A program made the translations under genes and the position numbers. DNA of 64,000 nucleotides from Phymatolithon calcareum (taxonomy: Eukaryota; Rhodophyta; Florideophyceae; Hapalidiales). Below, piece after piece: positions 18,805 through 28,931 of the stretch. Position 1 is the first letter of the stretch, and every line of letters begins with the position of its first letter. The notes under the pieces are model-generated. The model did no database searches and was not told where the DNA came from. It was given only the letters and a program-made list of their open reading frames with translations. The DNA lies in NCBI GenBank assembly GCA_977006965.1, contig OZ345357.1:868001-932000 (forward strand), in the 5' to 3' direction.

Positions 18805-19729
18805 CAGGGGAATGTTAGGAGGGGGACAAAAGCAGAAACTTGATGTTTCAAAAACTTTTTTAAAAATGTGGCCTGCGTTGTGTCAGTTTAATTATGAGGA
18901 AATCCTTGTATCAAAAATTAAGTGACGAAGCTCGATTCTTGCAGCGCTCTGACAGAGCCGTCGTTCGACGACGGCCAATGGAATTGTGCCAGGACATGTT
19001 GAGCTGTAAGCATCCTAGTGATAGTATAGTTGGAGTGCAGTAAACGCTGCGGTGCCATGTCGGATTCCGAAGCTCTCGCGCGGGCGCTTTCGTGATTAGC
19101 TGATGAAATTGTGGCAACGTGGCCGCAAATGATAGGTTATATTTCGCAGAAATGGATTATGCGAGCACTTCTCTCAAGCGAGGACCACCGACGGATGACC
19201 GAGCGACCGAGCGCCTTGTTCCAGCCCAGAACTCACGGCTGATTGAACCCCGAGCTCGTCACACGAGCTATTCGCCTCCGAGAACGTTCCGCTCGCGTCC
19301 ATCGCTGTTACACAGGAGAAAAGACGCGAGCCACACCTCCAAGTCTTCCGTTTCATTAATTAAAATATGGTTACATCTGCCCAGCGCACAACTGCTACAT
19401 CTCAAATTTTCGCGGGCAACGTTAGAAAATCACGACAGCCACGGGCGCGAGCCGTGCACGTTTTGTGCACAGGGCACAGGGAGAGCTCGAAAACCTACTT
19501 CTCTATTATTTCTCTCCAGAATGGGATCCTGCAATGAGAGGCTTCGCTACATTACGGTCCATAATGTACGCGAGCTGTAAGCTGGATTTTTTCTATGAAC
19601 CGACTACGTTTATGATACATTTTCGCCCTACCTGCTCTGCTTCATGCGGACGCCACATAGGCTTATTAATAAAATTCGGTATGACACCTCGCCTGCTTTT
19701 GTCCCCCTCCTAACAATGTCATTCCCCTG
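18805..19729. mobile_element. Small non-autonomous hAT-like element
   Basis: About 925 bp with inverted ends. Left is CAGGGGAATG followed by TTAGGAGGGGGACAAAAGCAG (to 18835). The right end (19693-19729) is its inverse with a 6-base insertion near the outer end. The terminal CAGGGG is typical of hAT elements. GTTTTGG (18798-18804 and 19730-19736) flanks both sides as a 7-bp duplication, 7 of 8 if one more base is counted. Open frames inside (for example 19119-19580) show no transposase motif. Confidence 0.65.
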
Positions 19730-20834
19730 GTTTTGGTTACATTCAATATATCATAACTTGGGCAAAAATGCCATTGTGAAACCTGACGTTTAGCTCATGC
19801 TGCATTCCTGTTTTTTGAGCTACAGAATCTTCTGAACGAGTTCTATTTTTTAAAATAAAAAATAAGGTTTTCTACGAAGCTGCCTGTGCTGGTTCTTCGG
19901 GATTCCCTGGCGACCCGAGCCTGCTTGTGGAACGCTATAGAGTAAGTGGCATTATCCATGCGCAACATCCACACAATCCTCCTTAATCCTAAATGGACCA
20001 AACGAGAGCGCAAGAAACTAACCGTGACCATCAACAAGTTCACGAACCAATTGCCTAGGCCTGCCTCTCGTTCTGACACGCAAAACTGATCCTAAACAGT
20101 CTTGAGTGACCCACACAAGGGATATGCAGTCAAACAGTTCCGGATTGTCAATGGCGATCATTCTCACCTCAACAGAGATTTTCCTTTTTTATCTTTTTTC
20201 GGCTTTTTCTCAGCCATAATATAAGCGAGATATCCTAGACAGTGTTAGTTGCCATCTTCCCGTATACCAGGGGGGCACATGTAATACCATAATACCATAG
20301 CCATACACTGCAGTTATTAAAATGCGCGCATTGTTTCGTTCCGTTAACCAGGTGGACGATGCGACCGTCGGATCGGTACGGGTCGGCCGCACATAGAAGA
20401 GCTCTTGTTAGATTATGCCCTAAATCATCCATGTGAAAATCCCCAGGCATCATCTATGCTGTCTTCTGTTGGCAGGCAATACCATAGAAGGTCACAGTAT
20501 TTGTTTCGCAGATGTAAAATGCAGCGCGGCGGCTTCGTGGCCTTGATAGAGGCAGTAAACAATCAAATATTCATGTGCTGTCTCTCTTATTCTAGTGAAA
20601 TGAGCGAACTACGCTATTGGTTTCAGTATCTATCAAGTGAAAATACTGGAAACAGCAAGTAGTTCGACTAGAAAATAAATGTGGCTCGTGAACGGAGCAC
20701 GTGCCCACTGGCAATATTCCTGTGGGGTGAACTAGTGTCCCTCAACCCATTCCTGATCCAAAGCTGACTCAACCCTGATGCACGACCAGCTTTCATGTCC
20801 CTGTTTTACTTGGATTAACCACTACTGTATATTA
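19730..20834. other. Intergenic, nothing recognised
   Basis: Downstream of the P450 gene. Only short open frames without domains are present. Confidence 0.35.
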
Positions 20835-22460
20835 CTAATCGGATTGTTTTGAAAAGTTCCGTACAAGTACGTTCGATTTGGGCACTATCCCCGGTAGCGA
20901 TGTATATTCCTTACTTTGATTCGAGTCCAACACCATCCTGTATTCCCGCAGGAGAACGGATAGCGAAGTTTTCATCATCACCATGGCGAGCGCCGACCCA
21001 AGGCAGAAATGCACTGACCCAGGCCCACCAAAAGTAAGAACTCTCGGTGCCGCTGTTTTCCCACGCTCTCTCACAAATCTGTCCACTTTCAGAACATCAG
21101 GGTCTTTGTACATTTGTTCATCACGCATAGCGCTTAAAAAGTCACAAAAGACAATCGATCCGGCCTTGATATGTCGTCCTAGCACTTGCACATCACGAGT
21201 AACTCTTCTGTGTACCCCCTTGGCTGCCGGATACATGCGTAGGATCTCGGTTATATAGGATTCAAGCAACGGCATCTCCGAATGGATTTGCTCGTAAGTG
21301 ACCGTCTTCGACTCGGCAGATGACACAATTTTGTCTTGTTCTGCTCTGAGTCGATCCCAGATATAGGGGTCCAAGCCAAGCTCGAATGCAGCACACGTCG
21401 TGGTCGCGGCTGATGTGGCGTAACCAGCAAACCATAATCCGAACAATAGACTGGTTATCCTTTCGAGTGTCTCAGGCTTATTTTTCTGCCCTTTGCCTGT
21501 TTTCAGATCTGAAAACGCCATTGCAATCAAAAGTATAGTCACTTCTCCTTTCATGATATCCTTACTCCCCATATAGCTCAGCTTTTCGCCGTATGCGCGC
21601 AACTTGTTAATAGAATCTGCCTTTTCCACAAGAATTTTGTCGACTTCTTTCCGTACTATGTCGTGCAATTCACGCTTTGCGTTCATTGCCTGATCCCATA
21701 CAGGTCCGAATTGCGGAGTTGCAAAGCCTTTCTGCAGTGCGATGAATTTTTCACGAATGAAAGATGCACGATCTGATCCAATGTCAACACCCGCGGTGAG
21801 TTTCACGATTATGGACAGGTACAATTCTCGAAATGCAGGACCAAGACGTGCCTTCCCATGCAAGGCAACTGATTTCTCCACGTTCGAATACGTCTCTTCT
21901 ACTTGCGCTAGAATTATATCCAGGTAAAACGGAAATAAGTTTGGGGAGAATGCAGGGGCGAGAATTCCCCTCGAAACAGTGTGATCCGGGGCATCGATCA
22001 AGATCATAGACCGTTTCCCAAAAACGGATTCGAGAATAGGTGACGAACCAGCACTCCTGAAGATATCCGCGTTCTTAATCATGTCGACCATGGCCTCTGG
22101 ATGCGCGATGAAGTGCTTCTCGTGGATGAAGAAATTGGAAGTGTACACCGCGCCGTAGCGCTTGGAACGGCTCGTCGGGGTGCTCAGCTTGAACAAATCC
22201 TCGAGCATATAGCCCACAACGGGCACACTGTAATGCACCGGCGGTGGGGGCGGGAGGTCGTCATTCTCAACGTTTTCAGGCAGTACTTGATACCAAGGGC
22301 TTGTCGATGTATCCTTGCGTTTCGGTAGGGTAGCCTTCTGCTGGGCTTTGCTCGGCGATGGTCGGTCGAGAACGCATACTGGGGTCCGCTTCGACACGGC
22401 AATTCGACTACTTTGCGGTAAGGACGCGAGGGAGGAAGTGAAGCAGAGGGACTCAAGCAT
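20835..22460 (-). CDS. Cytochrome P450
   Basis: 541 residues, intronless. P450s insert one oxygen atom into a hydrophobic substrate using haem and a reductase. The first ~45 residues are Ser/Arg-rich with few acidic residues (CFTSSLASLPQSSRIAVSKR), suggesting a plastid transit peptide. A proline hinge (DLPPPPPVHYSVPVVGY) follows. The I-helix is FAGYATSAAT (344-353), the ExxR motif is E405-ILR408, and the haem loop is FGGPGSVHFCLGSALA with axial Cys486. In the I-helix the usual acidic residue before Thr349 is Ala348. The general look (PVVGYMLEDLF, FGKRSMILIDAPDH) resembles the CYP85/CYP26/CYP120-like group. The family number and substrate cannot be named. Confidence 0.9.
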   Translation of the reverse strand: MLESLCFTSSLASLPQSSRIAVSKRTPVCVLDRPSPSKAQQKATLPKRKDTSTSPWYQVLPENVENDDLPPPPPVHYSVPVVGYMLEDLFKLSTPTSRSKRYGAVYTSNFFIHEKHFIAHPEAMVDMIKNADIFRSAGSSPILESVFGKRSMILIDAPDHTVSRGILAPAFSPNLFPFYLDIILAQVEETYSNVEKSVALHGKARLGPAFRELYLSIIVKLTAGVDIGSDRASFIREKFIALQKGFATPQFGPVWDQAMNAKRELHDIVRKEVDKILVEKADSINKLRAYGEKLSYMGSKDIMKGEVTILLIAMAFSDLKTGKGQKNKPETLERITSLLFGLWFAGYATSAATTTCAAFELGLDPYIWDRLRAEQDKIVSSAESKTVTYEQIHSEMPLLESYITEILRMYPAAKGVHRRVTRDVQVLGRHIKAGSIVFCDFLSAMRDEQMYKDPDVLKVDRFVRERGKTAAPRVLTFGGPGSVHFCLGSALAMVMMKTSLSVLLREYRMVLDSNQSKEYTSLPGIVPKSNVLVRNFSKQSD

Positions 22461-24049
22461 GGTGACAGCGTCGGTGGCGTCCTGAACGGGTTACCGGCAG
22501 CCAAGTCCTCCACGGTGTAGGATCCCGAATTTACATCCAACTGGAAAATTTTCGGCAATGTATGAGTCTAAGTAGTCCAATTGCTTGGAAGTTTGGAAAG
22601 CGCAGTGTTAACCAATGCAGCAGCCTATACAGGGACACTGGCATTTGCCCCTGGCGGTAGAAACATAACTGTGAATTTTTCTGCAGCCACAATATGGGTC
22701 TGATGCCATAATGTCCATGTAAATCCTATGTCGGTACTGTGATGATGATTCAGTGTAAGCGATAATTAACACAAACAGATCTCAACCGCGTGCTCTTGAG
22801 TAATAAAGAATACTCGAACTGGTGCGTCGAGGAGCACCTGAATCGAGTAACTGCCTCTGTGCTGAGTTATTATTACCCAATCATCACAGCTGTGATAGCG
22901 TGGCGCTAGCCTACTGACGTGCAGTCACAAAACTATTAAGCTGTGTGACAGCGCGTCATAATTCACAGCCATGTCGCCAGGAAATATGTGTTTTTTTGTT
23001 CTTTTTGCGGTCAACCGTATACGGTTGACCGCAAAAAGAACAAAAAAACACATATTTCGCTATAGCGTAATTTGAAGATTTTGTTGTAGTGCCCAGTACC
23101 CGTTTTTGAGAGTACGTTGCTCATTGCACACTCTACGCGTTCCTCTACCTATCAGGTTCTTGCTACTGACTGTGTCGGACTCTTCACGATAGCAGCAACG
23201 TCAGAAGGGCGTTCCACTCTATCCTCTTGCTTGTTAGATTAATGGCGGCTGGCTTGTTAGGGCGCGGAACGCCACCAAAGCTTGATCCAGTTTTTGCCGT
23301 GGTGCATAGCAGCTGCTCCTGTCTCACAGGGCGGCGTTCGTCCACTATAAAAATTTGTCCAATCTAGTCCAATGATAAATTTCGGAAGCCAATCTCATGT
23401 CCATTACTGAGATCTTGGCCTTGTCAGCGACTGGTCGTCCGGAGTCTTGCACCCTTGAAGATGAATTTCTCCCGCACTTCTGCGTTTGCAGATGAAATGG
23501 GAGTGTGGATACCACAGTGGAGTCTAAAATACGACAACTGCGACGCGGAGGTCGGTGGGTAAACAAAGTTTCCAAATTGACCTCTCTGTGATTGACTTCT
23601 CTGCCTCATCGACGGCCCTGCCGAGTCATTGCCCATTTCAGAAAGCAGAGGGGACACTTCAGCGCGGGCGCGCGTATGTAGTACATGACAGGAGAATCGA
23701 CAAGACTTGGGATGTCCCTTGCCTTTTTTAAGATTTAATTTCATGATTGTACTTGCAAGGTCAGGATTCCGGTTTTTAGTACTTGCACGAATCGTAGCAG
23801 CGCGAGACGCATGTAGAAGTGTCTGGCTCTTTATTATGTTGTGTCTTCGATTATCTATTTCGAACAAGTTCTCTTTGAGTGTGTTCGTCAGTCATGGATA
23901 CAGTGTAAAAATGCTGTGGACAAGCATGCAAGGAATGTTAGACGGAAAACGATCTCGTGCACTGTGAAAACACTTTCAATTCTTAGAAATGTATTGACGA
24001 AGAGAGCCTTAAGAAAGCCAATGCTTTAACTCAAAATTTCGACCCATCT
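22461..24049. other. Intergenic between P450 and exoribonuclease genes
   Basis: Contains the 78-bp palindrome at 22981-23058. Open frames at 23345-23967 overlap on both strands and lack recognisable domains; I do not call them. This stretch should hold the P450 promoter near 22500-22700, but no clear motif stands out. Confidence 0.4.
22981..23058. repeat. Perfect 78-bp palindrome
   Basis: Two 39-bp arms, identical in inverse, meet at GTATAC with no spacer. The arms run from GAAATATGTG through TTTTTGCGGTCAACC. No target duplication is seen. It would form a very stable hairpin if transcribed. It could be a fused pair of transposon ends or a small-RNA source; undetermined. Confidence 0.92.
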
Positions 24050-26497
24050 CTACACCAAAATTGAGGTTACCGTTCCAGCAACAAATTGAGCTGCAGTATC
24101 CACTTTGTCAATTTGTACACGAACCTCAGTCCCCGCCGGCACAACCTCTCTGACCGTCTTCTGAGCCGTCTCATTTTTCGCAATTTTCCCTGTAACTATC
24201 CCACTACCATCCCCTTCACTGTTCTCAGTCCCATTCAATCCGCCGCTGCGGCGCCGATTTCGCACCCTCTCGACACGACGCAAGATCTCACCAGACAACC
24301 TAGCATCTGCGGCGAGACCCGTACCATGCAGTGCAACAAGCACTCGTACAACACCCCGTTTCGACACAGTAACATTGCGCACTCGTCCCTTAAGCACGGC
24401 TCGTTCACGTCCAGCCGCGCGCGCTTGACGCATGCATCGATCGGACAGGGCTTCAAAAAGCGCTATTCGACGCGTGCCAGTGACAGTCTTAGCAGCCACG
24501 TCTTTTCGTCTCACAAGCCAGTCACGAAGCTCTTCCATTGCGCGACGCCCAGCAGGTTGCGTGCCGAATAGAACGCATCGTAACTGCCGTTGCGTAACAA
24601 GATCCGCGTACCGTCGCATTGGTGCGGTGCCGCATCGTATAGCGTACGACATCGCGCCACGGTCTTCTGGAAGCGCCACACCGCGCGTGCGAGCAAACTC
24701 TCGAATCACGGCGCCGGCGGCAACGAGTAGATGTGCGACCACTGCGTGCGAGCCACCCTCGCGGAATGTCGACACTTGCGCCACGCGTGTCTCGCCCTCT
24801 CCGCGTACCAGCCGCACTCCAGATATTGCTGCCTCCGTGCCGCTGCCGTTTGCACGGCGTTGTGTACGACGCTGATCCATTACGGATGCCAGACGTGGCG
24901 CAAGCTTTGCAAGCAGACGCAGATCGCGCGCAATTTGCGCGGAAAACAGTCCGGGCATGGAGGTTTCCTGAGATGCGAGAAGGTCGTTAAGTTGTTCATA
25001 GTTGACACGCACAACTCGAGGTACAAGAGACGGGAACACATCCCACCGAATGACGGTGCCTTCACGAACATCAAAATCAATACACACAGTAACAGCCTCT
25101 GTGGGCAGAGACGTACTGAACGAAGCCGCGTCCATCACTGGCGGCGGCAACATATGCAGCGGTCGCAACGGGAGATAAAGTGACTGTCCTCGCTCGCGTG
25201 CCAAAGCGTCAATCTCCGAATCTGTCTCGACAATGCCCGCAACATCCGCAACATGCACATACACTCTTGCCAGAGCGCCACCATGCAGCATCTTGATCGC
25301 AATGGCATCATCAAGAAAGTTCGTATTGCGGTCGTCCACACAGAACACCGCTTCAGTTTCGGACCGCATATCCTTTCTCGGCAACACCACATCAGAATCC
25401 GCAAGCCCAGCACGTCGCGTTCTCGCGCCATCACGCATTTTACGAGCTTCCTCCAGCACAGCGGGCGGAAACGTCCACTCCGGCGCTCGCGAGGCGGCCC
25501 TCCGCTTCTTCACACCAGCATCTGTCCGACGCGTCACTTCTTTCCCATCATCCGCCCGCGCCCAGTGTCCCAAGTCCAGCAGCAGCGCGGCCGCGGCGTC
25601 GTCCGTAGCCGCATATCCAAGGTCACGAAGCACACGTGCGACGGCACGCGGCGGCGGTGCACCCGACGCAGCACACACCTCTATATCTGCCAGCACTGCG
25701 CGCTGCTCGGTCTCCCACACCGGTGTGCGATTGTCCGTGGACGCGTGCAATGTCTTCCGCGCGGCAGCGACAAAAGCGGCCGTCTCACGCGTGGCCGCGA
25801 CGGCCGGTGCGTACGCGCGCCACCCCGCCCCCGCACCTGCGCGTCGGAAGCGTGCCGTGTGCCCGGCGAGCACGCGCGCGGCAGCCGCGGCCGCAGCACT
25901 AGCGTCCTTTGCATCCGGGAAGAGAATATGCGCTGCTTCATGCGACGTGAACGGCGCACGCGGAGCCCTGCTTCGTTGCGCGAAGAGAGTGCGCACCGCC
26001 GCACCGACGTCCGCGTCCTCAAGTATCGAATCGGCACCTGTGAGTGCTGCGGATGCATCTGTCTTTTCCGGCCACACGGAGATGAGCTCTCCATGGGAAA
26101 CTGTCTTCTTGGACTGTCCCCCGTTTGGTGCTGCTGCGTCCACCAGATGCACTGTAGACGGCGTGACTTCGAGAATGGTGCCTAGACAGAGCGTACCGTT
26201 CGACCAGTACTCCACCACTGCACCAGATACGAGCACATGCTGCCGGTTGGATGCTGCGTCCTTAGCGACACCGCCTTTGCTGATGGCTGATTCGGTCGTC
26301 TGCGTGTCGACTGCAGATGCGCATGCTGCTACCTGTTGCGATGCAGTGCGCGAAAAGCGTTTCACATGTGCCGGACGTAGAGGACATAAGGCGGTAAATC
26401 GGACGGTGTGTGCGGAAAGGGCGGGCGCCGACGCGAAGGCGGGCATAGCAACTGTTTGCCAGTTTGAAGCAGATCGCCGCCGAGGTACAATGGGCAA
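24050..26497 (-). CDS. Plastid-type RNase II/R family exoribonuclease (RNR1-like)
   Basis: 815 residues, intronless. This family degrades RNA 3'-5' with Mg2+ and, in plastids, trims rRNA and mRNA ends. The N-terminus is basic and acid-poor for ~50 residues (a second Met at 18), as for a transit peptide. The RNB domain spans about 380-690. The metal site reads CVDDRNTNFLDDA, with Asp388, Asp396 and Asp397; the position usually Asp or Glu before LDD is Phe394. The second motif APMRRYADLVTQRQL (625-639) is canonical. A C-terminal S1-like stretch (704-815) has a charged insertion around 750-785. Length fits plant RNR1. It is downstream of the PPR gene on the same strand, 177 bp apart. Confidence 0.9.
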   Translation of the reverse strand: MPIVPRRRSASNWQTVAMPAFASAPALSAHTVRFTALCPLRPAHVKRFSRTASQQVAACASAVDTQTTESAISKGGVAKDAASNRQHVLVSGAVVEYWSNGTLCLGTILEVTPSTVHLVDAAAPNGGQSKKTVSHGELISVWPEKTDASAALTGADSILEDADVGAAVRTLFAQRSRAPRAPFTSHEAAHILFPDAKDASAAAAAAARVLAGHTARFRRAGAGAGWRAYAPAVAATRETAAFVAAARKTLHASTDNRTPVWETEQRAVLADIEVCAASGAPPPRAVARVLRDLGYAATDDAAAALLLDLGHWARADDGKEVTRRTDAGVKKRRAASRAPEWTFPPAVLEEARKMRDGARTRRAGLADSDVVLPRKDMRSETEAVFCVDDRNTNFLDDAIAIKMLHGGALARVYVHVADVAGIVETDSEIDALARERGQSLYLPLRPLHMLPPPVMDAASFSTSLPTEAVTVCIDFDVREGTVIRWDVFPSLVPRVVRVNYEQLNDLLASQETSMPGLFSAQIARDLRLLAKLAPRLASVMDQRRTQRRANGSGTEAAISGVRLVRGEGETRVAQVSTFREGGSHAVVAHLLVAAGAVIREFARTRGVALPEDRGAMSYAIRCGTAPMRRYADLVTQRQLRCVLFGTQPAGRRAMEELRDWLVRRKDVAAKTVTGTRRIALFEALSDRCMRQARAAGRERAVLKGRVRNVTVSKRGVVRVLVALHGTGLAADARLSGEILRRVERVRNRRRSGGLNGTENSEGDGSGIVTGKIAKNETAQKTVREVVPAGTEVRVQIDKVDTAAQFVAGTVTSILV

Positions 26498-26674
26498 CGT
26501 TCAGTCCATGCGCTGGAATCGTCACGGAGATGCAACGCCGTGATTGGCTCAGATTTCGTACCAAAAATCTTTGGAAATTCTTAGTCAAAGGGGATGCAAA
26601 ATCTGGTGCATGCACGTTATCTATAAATTATTGCAATGCTACTCTTTCTGCTCTGCTCTGCTCTGTTCTGCTCT

Positions 26675-28777
26675 TTATCCTATCGCAGCCAGAGCCCGTT
26701 TCCACCGTGTCTTCGACTGCGGCGAGCACTGACACCTCTCCATGTCGCGCAACAGCACCTTAACTCTCGCACTCGTCCACTCCTCCCCGCCCCCTCTCCT
26801 CGCCCGCATGAGCGCCGCCCCCCCAGCACCCCCATTCTTCCTCGACGTCCCCACAACACACATAGCCAGCATGCGATCCAGCAACCGTTCATTCGGCGAT
26901 ATACGCCTACCCTTCATATCCTCGTACGTTCGCCACGCCAGCTCGACGTCCCCAGCCCCTGCATACCCTGCGATAAGCGCCGAGTAGGACGTAATATTCG
27001 GCGTGAGCGGTCCACCAGCCGCTGCCATTTCCGCAAACACCCTATCCGCCGCACGCAAGTCACCGACCCGCACACACGCTCCCAGAAACGCGTTCATCGT
27101 CACGCGATCAGGCCTCAATCCCTCCCGTCGCATCTCCACCAGGATGCGCCTCGCAGCATGCAGATCCTTCTGTCTCCCATACCCGTTCAACACCGTAGTG
27201 TACGAAATAGCCGTAGGCAGTATACCCCGTCCTCGCATTTCGCGCAGCACACCTTCCGCCATCTCGCATCGTCCAATCCGTACCAACCCGTCCATGACGG
27301 CATTATGCGCCATCGTAAGTTCATAAGGTAGTGAATTTCTCCCACGTGCCATCTCCGCCGGTTTATCCCCCTCCCAAAACACGCCGAGCATTTCGTCCAA
27401 AAGGTCTGCGGCCGCATCCACAGACTCCGGGTCGCCCCGTCGTGCCAGTCCTCGAATAACCGCATTGTAAGCATCCGGCGCCAGCGTGAGTCGTAATCGC
27501 TTCTGCGTCCCCCGAAATAACCCCCACGCCTCCGCCACGGTGCCGTGTTCCAACAGCGCTGTCAGAATAGCCGCCAGCGGCACGGACAGCGGCGCCGTCC
27601 CGCTAACATCGTCTTCGTCCCCATTCCCGCGCAACTCGGCCGCCATATCACCCAGTAGGGCCGTGGCGCCAGCGATATCGCGGTCCGCCGCCAGCCCGGC
27701 TATCAGCGTGGTGTAGGCGACGGCTTTGTGCTGCGTCCATGATGAACCACTAAGTTCCAGAGCGCGCGTGAGAAGTCGACGAGCGGCCGTCCATTCGCGC
27801 GCGGCAACAGACGTCTGTATCAGCGCGTTGAGAGTGACTGGTGAAGGTTGCACGCCACGTTGGTGCATTTCAGCGACGAGTGCGAAAGCATCGCGCAGTC
27901 TGCCTGCACGTGCAACGGCGCGAAACAGGGGGTTGTAACTTCGTGAATCTAGTGTGAGTCCGGCAGTCTCTGCTGCGTGCATTGTTTCACGCGCACGTTC
28001 CCACTCCCCGCATCGTACGAATGCATCCACGGCGGCGTTATACAACGCGAGATCAGGCATGATTTCGCCGCGAGCCTTACGTAATGTAGCACGTACATCA
28101 CTAGGTCGTCCTGCACGACCGAATCCTTTGATGAGCACTGAATATGCATATGCGTTTGCCGGCACTCCGTGTTGCTCCATGAGTCGTACCATTGCCACGG
28201 CGGTGTCGACGCGGAGCATGCGTACAGCGCAATTGGCGGCGATGACGACCATGCGACAATCCGGACGTCTTCGCAACATGATTTCCTCGCACAGTTCACG
28301 CCGTTCCGTTCCCGTGCCTACGGTCGGTTCAAACAAACGCGTCAAAAGCTCGACGCACTCTTCAACGCGGCCCGCAGAGGCGAGCGCGGTGATGACGCCG
28401 GTGCTGAGAGGACGTGAAGCGAAAAATCCAGTGGCTTCGAATGCGTGCAGGGCGCGTACGGCCAATTGCCAGTCCTGCCCATCCGATGCTTCCTCAACGA
28501 TGGCGCGCGCGGTGAGGATGTGCCAGGTGCCTCCCTCTTCCAGTGCTGCCACGCGCTCACTCAGTGATTGATCGTTATTACAGCGTCTGTTTGGAGCATT
28601 CTTGCAAGGCTGGTCGAGCGGTGCGGATCGGGCACGACGCGCCCGAGGCGCAGGATTGCGGCTTGGTGCGGCTCGTGGGGCAATGGTGCAGCGTGCCAAG
28701 CCCCATTGTACGCCCCCATATCGCAGGCACGCTATTCCACGATGATGACTCACAGAAAAGGCTGCAGTGGAGGGCAT
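26675..28777 (-). CDS. Pentatricopeptide-repeat (PPR) protein, organelle-targeted
   Basis: 700 residues, intronless, start at 28777. The N-terminal ~70 residues are Arg/Ala-rich and acid-poor (RCTIAPRAAPSRNPAPRARRAR), a likely plastid or mitochondrial presequence. From about residue 165 to 640 it is a run of roughly 35-residue helical repeats, about a dozen. Examples are AYSVLIKGFGRAGRPSDV, LYNAAVDAFVRCGEWERA, ISYTTVLNGYGRQKDL and TSYSALIAGYAGAGDV. They are P-type; no E, DYW or SMR domain follows. PPR proteins bind single-stranded organelle RNA base by base to stabilise or process it. The C-terminus is basic. The neighbouring exoribonuclease also acts on organelle RNA. Confidence 0.93.
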   Translation of the reverse strand: MPSTAAFSVSHHRGIACLRYGGVQWGLARCTIAPRAAPSRNPAPRARRARSAPLDQPCKNAPNRRCNNDQSLSERVAALEEGGTWHILTARAIVEEASDGQDWQLAVRALHAFEATGFFASRPLSTGVITALASAGRVEECVELLTRLFEPTVGTGTERRELCEEIMLRRRPDCRMVVIAANCAVRMLRVDTAVAMVRLMEQHGVPANAYAYSVLIKGFGRAGRPSDVRATLRKARGEIMPDLALYNAAVDAFVRCGEWERARETMHAAETAGLTLDSRSYNPLFRAVARAGRLRDAFALVAEMHQRGVQPSPVTLNALIQTSVAAREWTAARRLLTRALELSGSSWTQHKAVAYTTLIAGLAADRDIAGATALLGDMAAELRGNGDEDDVSGTAPLSVPLAAILTALLEHGTVAEAWGLFRGTQKRLRLTLAPDAYNAVIRGLARRGDPESVDAAADLLDEMLGVFWEGDKPAEMARGRNSLPYELTMAHNAVMDGLVRIGRCEMAEGVLREMRGRGILPTAISYTTVLNGYGRQKDLHAARRILVEMRREGLRPDRVTMNAFLGACVRVGDLRAADRVFAEMAAAGGPLTPNITSYSALIAGYAGAGDVELAWRTYEDMKGRRISPNERLLDRMLAMCVVGTSRKNGGAGGAALMRARRGGGEEWTSARVKVLLRDMERCQCSPQSKTRWKRALAAIG

Positions 28778-28892
28778 AGCGCTTCGAAATTTGGCTGGCG
28801 CTTCAACGTGTGCTTGGAGGTTTCAATTGTGCGTTCCGTCACCCTCGCTCGCACTTTCGTGCGAGAGAGCATCAATCGGTGAGCTGCGGCTC

Positions 28893-28931
28893 GACACGTG
28901 GTCCCGGCGCCTGATCGAAGCGCCACGTGTC
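28893..28931. promoter_or_regulatory. Paired inverted G-box motifs upstream of the PPR gene
   Basis: GACACGTGG (28893-28901) and its exact inverse CCACGTGTC (28923-28931), about 120-150 bp upstream of the PPR start. CACGTG is the G-box core bound by bZIP/bHLH factors in plants and algae. A function here is an inference. Confidence 0.4.

Noticed and set aside
18911-19580. ORFs inside the small hAT-like element as a transposase
   Set aside because: No BED finger, catalytic or dimerisation motif is visible on either strand; treated as non-autonomous.
23345-23967. Overlapping ORFs on both strands between P450 and exoribonuclease genes
   Set aside because: None shows a known motif, and the strands cannot both code; left as intergenic.
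25233-26543. 436-codon plus-strand open frame opposite the exoribonuclease gene
   Set aside because: Exact antisense shadow of a GC-rich coding region; composition is low-complexity Ala/Ser/Arg without a domain, while the minus strand has clear RNB motifs.
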